The notes under the pieces were generated by a model that saw only the letters and a program-made list of their open reading frames with translations, was not told the origin of the DNA and did no database searches. A stretch of 43,693 bases of DNA from an uncultured Prevotella sp. (lineage in GTDB: Bacteria; Bacteroidota; Bacteroidia; Bacteroidales; Bacteroidaceae): positions 1 to 43,693 of the forward strand of contig CAAGSA010000001.1 in the NCBI GenBank assembly GCA_900772835.1, given 5' to 3'. The position numbers were made by a program, and so were the translations under genes. Each line of letters opens with the position of its first letter. The first letter of the stretch is position 1. Below, piece after piece: positions 8,708 to 15,813 of the stretch.

Positions 8708-9826
8708 TTAGTCGTTCACGATAAGCATGGCATCGCCGTAGCATCCGAACTTGTATCCGTTGTCCACCGCCTGCTTGTAAGCCTCCATTATCAGTTCGTA
8801 TCCGCCGAATGCGCATGTTGCCATGAGCAGCGGCGACATGGGCTGATAGAAGTTGGCAATCATAGTGTCGGCAAGTCCGCACTCGTACGGCGGGAATATG
8901 AACTTGTTCGTCCATCCCTCGTATTCCTTCAGCATCTTGTCTGTGCCCATAGCCGTTTCCGTTGCCTTGAGTACGCTTGTGCCCACGGCGCACACGTGGT
9001 GCCCCTCGCGCTTCGTCTTGTTCACTATGTCGCATGCCTCCTTGTTCACTTGCATCTGCTCCGAGTCCATCTTGTGCTTGGTCAGGTCTTCCACCTCGAT
9101 GCCGTGGAAGTTGCCCAGGGCGCAGTGCAGGGTGATGAATGCGAAGTTCACTCCCTTTATTTCCATCCTCTTCATCAGCTCCCGGCTGAAGTGTAGTCCT
9201 GTTGCCGGTGCCGTCACGGCTCCCTCGTTCTTGGCGAAGATGCACTGGAATCGCTCCAGGTCCTCTTCCGTAGCCTCGCGCTTGTCCACGATATAGTGTG
9301 GGAGCGGTGCCGAGCCCAGGGCGAAGAGGTCGCGTTTGAACTCGTCGTGCGGTGCATCGTAGAGGAAGCGCAGCGTTCTGCCTCGGCTTGTGGTGTTGTC
9401 GATAACCTCTGCCACCATCGAGCTGCTCTCGTCGAAGAAGAGCTTGTTGCCGATTCTTATCTTTCGTGCCGGTTCAACGAGCACGTCCCATAGTCGCATA
9501 TCCTCGTTCAGCTCTCTGAGCAGGAACACCTCTATCTTTGCCTCCGTCTTTTCCTTCGTGCCGTAGAGGCGTGCCGGGAACACCTTCGTGTCGTTGAAGA
9601 TGAAGGTGTCGTCCTCGTCGAAATAGTCGAGCACGTTGCGGAAGTCGAGATACATAGGTTTGCCCTCGTCGTCCTTCATCGGCTTGCCTTTCTCGTCGGT
9701 GCGGAACATGTCGATGGTTCCCGACTTGCGGTGTACCACCATCAGCCTGCACTCGTCGCGATGATACGACGGCTCCAGAGCGATCTGCTCCTCGGGGAGC
9801 TTGAACTTGAATTGTGATAGTTTCAT
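8708..9826 (-). CDS. queA: S-adenosylmethionine:tRNA ribosyltransferase-isomerase
   Basis: This 372-residue QueA protein adds the epoxycyclopentane ring of epoxyqueuosine to preQ1 in tRNA, using the ribosyl group of SAM. It starts MKLSQFKFKLPEEQIALEP and contains the family segments DTFIFNDTKVFPARLYGTK, AVTAPATGLHFSRELM, FAFITLHCALGNFHGIE and the C-terminal YQPMSPLLMATCAFGG. It is slightly longer than many homologues because of an insertion near residues 33-52 (SGTIDMFRTDEKGKPMKDDE). It lies between truB and folK, so this stretch groups several tRNA-modification genes. Confidence 0.95.
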   Translation of the reverse strand: MKLSQFKFKLPEEQIALEPSYHRDECRLMVVHRKSGTIDMFRTDEKGKPMKDDEGKPMYLDFRNVLDYFDEDDTFIFNDTKVFPARLYGTKEKTEAKIEVFLLRELNEDMRLWDVLVEPARKIRIGNKLFFDESSSMVAEVIDNTTSRGRTLRFLYDAPHDEFKRDLFALGSAPLPHYIVDKREATEEDLERFQCIFAKNEGAVTAPATGLHFSRELMKRMEIKGVNFAFITLHCALGNFHGIEVEDLTKHKMDSEQMQVNKEACDIVNKTKREGHHVCAVGTSVLKATETAMGTDKMLKEYEGWTNKFIFPPYECGLADTMIANFYQPMSPLLMATCAFGGYELIMEAYKQAVDNGYKFGCYGDAMLIVND

Positions 9827-9863
9827 AATCTTACCAGCTTATATGTATATTCTGTAAATATAT

Positions 9864-10574
9864 TTATTCGTTTATTCCTTCGATGTACTGTCTGTCGAGC
9901 CACTGCGGGAAGTCGTCGAGCGTGATGCAGTCCTCCACCCGTATGCTGCCCACTCTTGTGCGGCGCAGCGCCGTGAGGAATGCCCCGCTGCCCAGTGCCT
10001 CTCCTATGTCGCGTGCCAGGGCGCGTATGTACGTGCCTTTTCCGCACACCACTCTTATCGACAGCTGCATGCTTTCCCTGTCGAACGCCGTCATTTCTAT
10101 CTCGTCCACTCTCAGCGTCTTTGCCTTCAGCGGCACATCGTGTCCCTTGCGCATCAGCTTGTATGCGCGGTCGCCGTTCACCTTGCACGCCGAATAAGCC
10201 GGCGGCACCTGCTGTATCTCGCCCACGAACTTGGGCAGCGTTTGCAGTATCAGTTTCTCTGTTATATGTGCCGTGGGGTATGTGTGGTCCACGGTGTGCT
10301 CCATGTCGAAGCTTGGCGTGGTGGCTCCGAGCTGCAGTGTGGCGGTGTATTCCTTTGTGTGTCCCTGCAGTTCCTCTATTCTTTTCGTTGCCTTGCCGGT
10401 GCATAGTATCAGCACTCCTGTGGCAAGTGGGTCCAGGGTTCCGGCGTGTCCCGTCTTCACTCTCTTCACTCCCAGTTTCTGCGAGATGAGATAGCGGATA
10501 TGGGCGAGGGCGCCGAAGCTCGACATACGGTAGGGCTTGTCGATGCAGATAATTTCTCCTCTGTTGAAGTCCAT
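9864..10574 (-). CDS. truB: tRNA pseudouridine(55) synthase
   Basis: This 236-residue enzyme converts uridine 55 in the T loop of tRNAs to pseudouridine. The catalytic motif GHAGTLDPLATGVL (42-55) places the nucleophilic aspartate at residue 48. Other family segments are CIDKPYRMSSF near the start, VPPAYSACKVNGDRAYKL, and the C-terminal GKGTYIRALARDIGE. The protein is short, ending soon after the catalytic domain without a PUA domain, as is usual in Bacteroidetes. It sits 47 bases after uppP and 37 bases before queA. Confidence 0.95.
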   Translation of the reverse strand: MDFNRGEIICIDKPYRMSSFGALAHIRYLISQKLGVKRVKTGHAGTLDPLATGVLILCTGKATKRIEELQGHTKEYTATLQLGATTPSFDMEHTVDHTYPTAHITEKLILQTLPKFVGEIQQVPPAYSACKVNGDRAYKLMRKGHDVPLKAKTLRVDEIEMTAFDRESMQLSIRVVCGKGTYIRALARDIGEALGSGAFLTALRRTRVGSIRVEDCITLDDFPQWLDRQYIEGINE

Positions 10575-10621
10575 ATACCTTATTATATATAATGTATGCA
10601 GTTATGTGTATGCCTTTCTGC

Positions 10622-11419
10622 CTACAGCAGCGAGCTGATTATCACTGCCGCTCCTGCCAGCGCACAGTATATTCCGAAATACACGAGCTTGCCTTTCTTC
10701 ACGATGTTTATCATCCACTTGCATGCCACGCATCCCGACACGAATGCTGCCGCGAAGCCCACTGCCAGCGGCAGTGCGTCCACGTTGCCGAACGCCTCTT
10801 CGCCCTTTGCGGCCTTGAGCATGTCGAGCAGCGCTTCGCCCAAGATGGGCGGGATAACCATGAGGAACGAGAACTGTGCCAGCTTCTCCTTCTTGTTTCC
10901 GAGCATCAGTCCGGTTGCGATGGTGCTGCCAGAGCGCGACAGTCCCGGCATCACGGCGCATGCCTGTGCCAGGCCGATGATGAATGCGTCCTTCATGCTT
11001 ATCTTCTCCTTCTGCCGCGGCTTGGCGTAGTAGGAGAAGGTGAGCAGCAGGGCGGTGAGCAGCAGCATGCAGCCCACTATGAGCAGTCCTGAACCGAACA
11101 CGTCCTCCACGTAGTCCTTGAAGAACACGCCCACTATTCCTACGGGAATCATCGATACCACGATGTTGAGGAAATACTTCGTTTCCTCGTTCATCTGGAA
11201 TTTGAACAGTCCCTTGAATATCCATCCGATTTCCTTCCACAGTATCACCAGCGTGCTCAGCACCGTTGCCACGTGTACCATAATGGTGAATGCGAGGTTC
11301 TCCTCGCCGTCTATCCCGAAGATTGCGGCTCCGATGGCGAGGTGTCCGCTGCTGCTCACGGGCAGGTATTCCGTGAGTCCCTGTACGAGTCCGAGTATGA
11401 GAGCTTCAATGCAGTCCAT
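10622..11419 (-). CDS. uppP: Undecaprenyl-diphosphatase (BacA/UppP family)
   Basis: This 265-residue integral membrane enzyme removes the terminal phosphate from undecaprenyl diphosphate and so recycles the lipid carrier of peptidoglycan and surface-glycan synthesis. The two diagnostic motifs are present: GLTEYLPVSSSGHLAIG (about 15-31) near the N-terminus and VMPGLSRSGSTIATGLML (about 155-172), with the catalytic Glu and Arg. About eight hydrophobic segments are visible. It starts 3 bases after the DUF3098 gene and precedes truB, matching a gene order known in Bacteroidetes. Overproduction of this family is associated with bacitracin resistance. Confidence 0.96.
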   Translation of the reverse strand: MDCIEALILGLVQGLTEYLPVSSSGHLAIGAAIFGIDGEENLAFTIMVHVATVLSTLVILWKEIGWIFKGLFKFQMNEETKYFLNIVVSMIPVGIVGVFFKDYVEDVFGSGLLIVGCMLLLTALLLTFSYYAKPRQKEKISMKDAFIIGLAQACAVMPGLSRSGSTIATGLMLGNKKEKLAQFSFLMVIPPILGEALLDMLKAAKGEEAFGNVDALPLAVGFAAAFVSGCVACKWMINIVKKGKLVYFGIYCALAGAAVIISSLL

Positions 11420-11422
11420 CGC

Positions 11423-11650
11423 CTATGCCTCCTTCTTTTTCCACATTATTCCACAAATCATCGAAACGAATCCGATGAAGCACACTACCGGTGCCACCTT
11501 GATGCGCAACGTGCTGAACACGTCGGGGTTGAAGTGGTGCTCGTCGGAGCCACCGCCGCTCATCAGCACGAATCCGATGATAACGATTGCCATGCTCACG
11601 GCAATCATTATGAAGTTCGTGCGTCCGAACGCAAAATTTCTCTTTTCCAT
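11423..11650 (-). CDS. DUF3098 family small membrane protein
   Basis: This 75-residue protein has two hydrophobic segments (about 11-30 and 51-68) joined by a short loop with an HHFNPDVFSTLRIKVAP stretch, matching the DUF3098 family of Bacteroidetes. Its function is unknown. It lies between ftsX and uppP, 3 bases from uppP, and this placement is recurrent in the phylum, suggesting a link to cell-envelope or division functions. That link is inferred only from position. Confidence 0.85.
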   Translation of the reverse strand: MEKRNFAFGRTNFIMIAVSMAIVIIGFVLMSGGGSDEHHFNPDVFSTLRIKVAPVVCFIGFVSMICGIMWKKKEA

Positions 11651-11753
11651 TCTTTATTCCATATTAGTCCGTCTGCCGTTCCGCGTGTGCGGTGCCGGCA
11701 CCGGCACGGTTTGTAAAATTGTTCTTTCCTGTGTCCCTTATCGTGCGGCGGGG

Positions 11754-12632
11754 CTAAATCTTGTACAGGTCGCCAGCCTTCATCCGCAGGAACTTGTTCA
11801 CCGACAGCCATGCGCACACCAGCGTTATGAGCACTCCGAAGAGCAGCACCGAGCTTCCCGTCAGCGCGAGAGCCTGCCATGTGATGACTACCATCACGTC
11901 GGGCTCGTAGGCATACAGCGCATACACGCCTCCGGCGAGCACCCCGTCGGCAATCACGGCGGCGAGCAGCCCCAGCCCCACGGCGTTGCGCACGAACGGG
12001 CCTCGTATGAATCCCCACGACGCGCCCACGAGTTTCATCGTGTGTATGGTGAATCTGCGTGCGTACATGCTGAGCCTCACGGTATTGTTGATGAGCGAGA
12101 ACGAAACGAAGGTGAGCAGCCCCGCGAGCACGAGCAGCACCAGGTTGATGCGCTGCAGATTGTTGTTCACGCTGTCCATCAGGTCTTGCGGATAAGTCAC
12201 GTCGGTCACTTTTTTGTTCCCCCTCAGCTCCTTCGAAATCCATTTCAGCGAGTCGCTGTTGGCGTAGTCTGCCTTCAGCTGCACCTCCATCGAACCCACG
12301 AACGGGTTGGCGCCGATGAATTCGCTCGGGTCAGTGCCCATGGCGGCAGTCTGTTCCTTCAGCACCTGTTCCTTGCTGATGTAGTCCACCTTGTTGATAT
12401 ACGGCAGCCGTTTCAGTTCTGCGTCGAGCTGGCGCGCTTCCTGGTTCGACATGTCTTCGCTGAGCATCAGCGTGACGGTCAGGTTCTCCTTCACGTATGC
12501 CGAGAGGTTCTGCGCCGAGAGCACCGAGAACACTACCATTCCAAGCAATATCAGCACCAGGGCGGTGCTGATGCACAACGTGACGGCTTGCAGCCCGTGC
12601 CTGCCGCCGTTCTTCTTTTTTCTTTTACCCAT
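11754..12632 (-). CDS. ftsX: Cell division protein FtsX (ABC transporter permease-like)
   Basis: This 292-residue protein is the membrane half of the FtsEX complex, which controls peptidoglycan hydrolases at the division site. A basic N-terminal tail (MGKRKKKNGG) leads to transmembrane segment 1 (about 20-40). A periplasmic domain of about 120 residues follows, including LSAYVKENLTVTLML and VTDVTYPQDLMDSV. Three further membrane segments follow (about 165-185, 215-240 and 258-282), with the cytoplasmic MYARRFTIHTMKLVGASWGFIRGPF coupling segment in two parts between them. The ATPase gene ftsE is not adjacent here. It is the first gene of the minus-strand cluster that continues through DUF3098, uppP and truB. 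Confidence 0.93.
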   Translation of the reverse strand: MGKRKKKNGGRHGLQAVTLCISTALVLILLGMVVFSVLSAQNLSAYVKENLTVTLMLSEDMSNQEARQLDAELKRLPYINKVDYISKEQVLKEQTAAMGTDPSEFIGANPFVGSMEVQLKADYANSDSLKWISKELRGNKKVTDVTYPQDLMDSVNNNLQRINLVLLVLAGLLTFVSFSLINNTVRLSMYARRFTIHTMKLVGASWGFIRGPFVRNAVGLGLLAAVIADGVLAGGVYALYAYEPDVMVVITWQALALTGSSVLLFGVLITLVCAWLSVNKFLRMKAGDLYKI

Positions 12633-13061
12633 TTTTCGAATTGGTTATAATACACCGAATTTGCTGCAAAGTAACAAAAAAAAATGCTCTTTAGCGAGGG
12701 TTTAACATGTATTAACCGCCTGCGGCGGTAATATTCCCCGTATGCGTACTCTTGCCTGTGTGCCGTTTCCGTGCTTTTTCCTGGTACAGTTTTCGTGTGT
12801 TTCCGGCGGTCGGAAAATATGTTGTTTTCCAGGGCTTCGAAAAATTGAAAGTAAAACGCGGCATTTTGCTTTCGGTCAACCTGTGTGCAGAATGATACTG
12901 AACGTAATCGTAAGAAAACGGTATCCGTTTTGTTTCAAATCATAACCGATAGGTTTTGCTTCCGTAAATGAGGCAATTGCTGTTCGCAAGTGCGGCGTTT
13001 ACGGTTCGCAAGTGCGGCATCGGCAGTACGCGGATGGGACAAAACAAATAAACAAGGATTT
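12633..13061. other. Divergent intergenic region between ftsX and the Rpn nuclease gene
   Basis: I see no credible gene here. On the ftsX side, a minus-strand TTACTTTG (12667-12674) is one base from the -7 consensus and may be its promoter. A small GC palindrome (CCGCCTGCGGCGG) lies at about 12717-12729. The rest is mostly AT-rich, unstructured sequence, ending in the direct repeats annotated at 12982-13020. Confidence 0.45.
12982..13020. repeat. 17-bp direct repeat pair upstream of the Rpn gene
   Basis: GTTCGCAAGTGCGGCGT (12982-12998) is repeated as GTTCGCAAGTGCGGCAT (13004-13020), a 22-base period with one mismatch. The pair ends 41 bases upstream of the -33 element of the Rpn promoter. 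It could be a double binding site for a regulator or a small tandem duplication. Confidence 0.6.
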
Positions 13062-13093
13062 CTTGCACGTTACGAAAATATATGCTACATTTG
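13062..13093 (+). promoter_or_regulatory. Bacteroidetes-type promoter of the Rpn gene
   Basis: CTTG (13062-13065), 20 bases, then TACATTTG (13086-13093) is a good match to TTTG-N19..21-TAnnTTTG. Transcription would begin about 13097, giving a leader of roughly 20-25 bases before the start at 13120. Confidence 0.75.
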
Positions 13094-13119
13094 CAGAAAA
13101 CAATAAAAAAGACACCGCT

Positions 13120-14031
13120 ATGGGCAAATTCATAAACCCTTTCACCGACTGGGGATTCAAGCTTATCTTCGGCCGGGAAATAACGAAAGACCTGCTGATA
13201 AGCTTCCTTAACGACATGTTCGCCGGGAAGCACCACATTGCCGACCTCACGTTTCTTGACAAGGAGCAGCTGCCCGAGGCAAAGGATATGCGCGGGGTTA
13301 TCTACGACATCTACTGCCGTACGAGCGATGGCGAGCATATCATCGTGGAGATGCAGAATCGTTACCAGGAGTATTTCCTTGACCGCACCCTGTTCTATGC
13401 CGCACGGTCCATCGTGGGGCAGAGCCAGAAGGGAATGTGGGACTACAGCCTCGTGCCTGTCTACACAATATGCTTCATGAACTACGGCGAGAGCGAGGAC
13501 ACACCGCATAAGTTCCGTACCGATGTGGCTCTTGCCGACATTGCGAGCGGCGAGCAGTTCACCGACAAGCTTCACTTCATCTACCTTATGCTTCCTCTTT
13601 TCACCAAAGAAGAGGACGAATGCGATAACGACTTTGAAAGATGGATCTACGTTTTGAGAAATATGAATACATTTGAAAGAATGCCATTCCTGGCAAAGAA
13701 TGCGGTATTCCGCAAACTCGCCGAGATAGCCGACGTCAATACTCTGACCCAGGACGAGCGCGAGAAATACGACGAGAGTCTAAAAGTAATGCGCGATGCC
13801 TATGCCATGTACAAGACTGCCGTGAACAAGGGACGGAAGGAGGGCAGGGAAGAAGGACTTGCCGAAGGTCGTGCCGAGGGTCGTGCTGAGGGTCGTGCCG
13901 AGGGTCGTGCCGAGGGCGAAAAGGAGGCAAAGCTGAAGATGGCTATAGGATTCAAGAGTGCCGGAACACCGGTAGACATCATCGCACAGGTTACAGGCCT
14001 GCCCATCGGCGACATCGAAAACCTTTCATGA
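13120..14031 (+). CDS. Rpn family recombination-promoting nuclease / putative transposase
   Basis: This 303-residue protein belongs to the PD-(D/E)XK nuclease family often annotated as Rpn or transposase-like (PF12784 type). I chose the ATG at 13120 because MGKFINPFTDWGFKLIFG is the conserved N-terminus and a promoter ends just upstream; an in-frame extension to 13012 would run through that promoter. The predicted nuclease core holds Asp63 (VIYDIYC) and the E-x-Q pair Glu77/Gln79 (IIVEMQN). The centre (about 100-230) is the usual Rpn alpha-helical part. Near residue 250 come four GRAE repeats encoded by perfect or near-perfect 12-bp units, followed by a short tail with an HTH-like helix pair (TPVDIIAQVTGLPIGDIENLS). 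Such proteins are multi-copy in Bacteroidetes; roles in recombination or phage defence have been proposed. Confidence 0.88.
   Translation: MGKFINPFTDWGFKLIFGREITKDLLISFLNDMFAGKHHIADLTFLDKEQLPEAKDMRGVIYDIYCRTSDGEHIIVEMQNRYQEYFLDRTLFYAARSIVGQSQKGMWDYSLVPVYTICFMNYGESEDTPHKFRTDVALADIASGEQFTDKLHFIYLMLPLFTKEEDECDNDFERWIYVLRNMNTFERMPFLAKNAVFRKLAEIADVNTLTQDEREKYDESLKVMRDAYAMYKTAVNKGRKEGREEGLAEGRAEGRAEGRAEGRAEGEKEAKLKMAIGFKSAGTPVDIIAQVTGLPIGDIENLS
13867..13914 (+). repeat. Four in-frame 12-bp tandem repeats in the Rpn gene
   Basis: Units GGTCGTGCCGAG at 13867-13878, 13879-13890 (one change, GCTGAG), 13891-13902 and 13903-13914 encode Gly-Arg-Ala-Glu four times. A degenerate fifth unit precedes them (13855-13866). 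Copy-number change would lengthen or shorten the protein by four residues without a frameshift. Confidence 0.9.
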
Positions 14032-14081
14032 AAAAATAGTGATAATATAGAAAAAAACATTGTAATATCGTCAAAACAACT

Positions 14082-14861
14082 ATGAGTACAGTAATATATC
14101 CAGCACCGATATTCGGACCGATACACAGCCGCAGACTGGGAGTATCGCTTGGTATAAACCTGCAGCCTGCCGACGGCAAGGTGTGCACATTCGACTGTAT
14201 CTACTGCGAGTGCGGCTTCAACGCCGACCGCCGCCCGGCGCTGCCGCGCCCCACACGCGAGGAAGTGGCAACTGCGCTCGAGGCAAAACTGAAGGATATG
14301 GCGGCGAACGGACCCAAGCCCGACGTGCTGACTTTCGCCGGAAACGGCGAACCGACGGCGCATCCCCACTTTGCCGAAATCATCGAAGACACGATACGCC
14401 TGAGAGACAAATACTGTCCGGAGGCAAGGGTGTCGGTGCTCAGCAATTCCACGATGCTGCACCGCAGGCAGGTGCATGAGGCACTGATGCGCGTGGACAA
14501 CAACATACTGAAGCTCGACACCGTAGACCCGGCATACATCAGCCGCGTGGACCGTCCGCAGCAGCCGTCGTACAACGTGGAGGATATCATCGAGAGCCTG
14601 AAGGCATTCAACGGGCACGTTATCATACAGACCATGTTCATGAAGGGCACGAGCAAGGGCGAGGACGTGGACAACGTGAAGGAAGAATACATCCGTCCGT
14701 GGCTCGACGCCGTGAAGCGCATAAAGCCCGAGGAAGTGATGGTGTACACCATCGACCGCGAGACCCCCGACCACGACCTGCAGAAGGCAACACACGAGGA
14801 GCTCGACGCGATAAGAGACCGCGTCATAGCCGCAGGCATACCGTGTACGGCGTCATACTAA
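14082..14861 (+). CDS. Radical SAM protein (COG0731-like)
   Basis: This 259-residue cytoplasmic Fe-S enzyme has the radical SAM cluster motif C35-x3-C39-x2-C42 (CTFDCIYC), followed by the SAM-binding segment LTFAGNGEPTAHPHF (about 86-100). The overall pattern (FGPIHSRRLGVSLGINL at the start, MFMKGTSKG in the middle) resembles the COG0731 group, related to wybutosine enzyme TYW1 but bacterial and of unknown substrate. No second cysteine cluster for an extra Fe-S centre is visible, and no flavodoxin domain. The mscS gene starts 13 bases downstream, so the two are probably co-transcribed. The reaction cannot be assigned from sequence alone. Confidence 0.85.
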   Translation: MSTVIYPAPIFGPIHSRRLGVSLGINLQPADGKVCTFDCIYCECGFNADRRPALPRPTREEVATALEAKLKDMAANGPKPDVLTFAGNGEPTAHPHFAEIIEDTIRLRDKYCPEARVSVLSNSTMLHRRQVHEALMRVDNNILKLDTVDPAYISRVDRPQQPSYNVEDIIESLKAFNGHVIIQTMFMKGTSKGEDVDNVKEEYIRPWLDAVKRIKPEEVMVYTIDRETPDHDLQKATHEELDAIRDRVIAAGIPCTASY

Positions 14862-14874
14862 AGCCCCATTGCAC

Positions 14875-15813
14875 ATGGAAAATCTGATTCTTGCCGCCAC
14901 CTCCACGGTGAAGGAGCTGGAGAAGGTGCCCGAACACTCGCTGAAGGAGGTGCTCGACCGCGCCCATCTGAACATCCGGCTTGAGGATGCAATCATATTC
15001 GGCATAAAGCTGGTAGTGATATACCTCATCGTGAGGGTGCTCACGGCTGTGGCTAAATACATCTTCCGCCACACGATGAAGAAGCAGGCGGAGAAGGGGA
15101 TGGACGTGACAAAGGTGATGTTCCTCAGGCAGATTGTGGTGACGGCGATATACATCATAGGCTGTGCCACATTCCTCTCGCTCATTCCGGGAATGGAAAA
15201 GATAGGCAACTCCATACTTGCCAGTGCCGGAATACTCGCCATGGCGGTGGGACTGGCATCGCAGGAGGCACTGTCGAACATCGTGGGCGGACTGTTCATC
15301 ATCTTCACGCGCCCGTTCAAGGTGGGCGACTTCATACGCGTGGACGACGACGTGGTGGGAACTGTGGCAGAGATAACACTCCGCCACACCATAATAAAGA
15401 ACATAGAGAACCGCGTGATTCTCATTCCGAACAGCAAAATCAACTCAGCCACCATAATCAACTCCAGCTACGGCGACCCCTCCACCTGTGCCTTCATAGA
15501 GATAGGCGTGTCATACGACACCGACCTCGACCGTGCCATCAGCGTGATGCGGCAGGAGATAATGAGCCACCCGATGCTCACCGACCACCGTACACCGGAG
15601 GAACGCAAGAGGGGAGAGGAGAAAGTGGCAGTGAGAGTGGTGAACCTCGGCGACTCGGCAATAACGCTGAGGGCATGGGCGTGGGCTGCTACGGCAACAA
15701 ACGCCACGCTGATGAAATACGACCTGCTGAAAAGCATCAAGGAACGGTTCGACCGCGAAAAGATAGAAATACCGTATCCGTACTTCAACCAGATAGTGAA
15801 AAAAGAACAATGA
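14875..15813 (+). CDS. Small-conductance mechanosensitive channel (MscS family)
   Basis: This 312-residue inner-membrane channel opens under membrane tension to release solutes on osmotic downshock. Three membrane segments lie at about 40-60, 83-104 and 111-135. The third is the pore helix with the glycine/alanine pattern AGILAMAVGLASQEALSNIVGG in pieces. The cytoplasmic beta domain follows (TRPFKVGDFIRVDDDVVGTV, RVILIPNSKINSATIIN) and then the C-terminal alpha/beta domain ending KIEIPYPYFNQIV. A TTG two codons upstream (14869) is an alternative start. Its stop overlaps the start of the next gene (ATGA), suggesting translational coupling. Confidence 0.93.
   Translation: MENLILAATSTVKELEKVPEHSLKEVLDRAHLNIRLEDAIIFGIKLVVIYLIVRVLTAVAKYIFRHTMKKQAEKGMDVTKVMFLRQIVVTAIYIIGCATFLSLIPGMEKIGNSILASAGILAMAVGLASQEALSNIVGGLFIIFTRPFKVGDFIRVDDDVVGTVAEITLRHTIIKNIENRVILIPNSKINSATIINSSYGDPSTCAFIEIGVSYDTDLDRAISVMRQEIMSHPMLTDHRTPEERKRGEEKVAVRVVNLGDSAITLRAWAWAATATNATLMKYDLLKSIKERFDREKIEIPYPYFNQIVKKEQ

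Noticed and set aside
11118..12650. 510-residue open frame on the plus strand
   Set aside because: It runs antisense across uppP, DUF3098 and ftsX, three recognised genes.
13800..14795. 331-residue minus-strand frame
   Set aside because: It overlaps the 3' end of the Rpn gene and the radical SAM gene; its repeated SARPSARPSARP end is only the reverse reading of the 12-bp repeats.
15675..15809. Upstream extension of the 801-residue secreted protein
   Set aside because: It would overlap the mscS reading frame by 139 bases and place the signal peptide internally.
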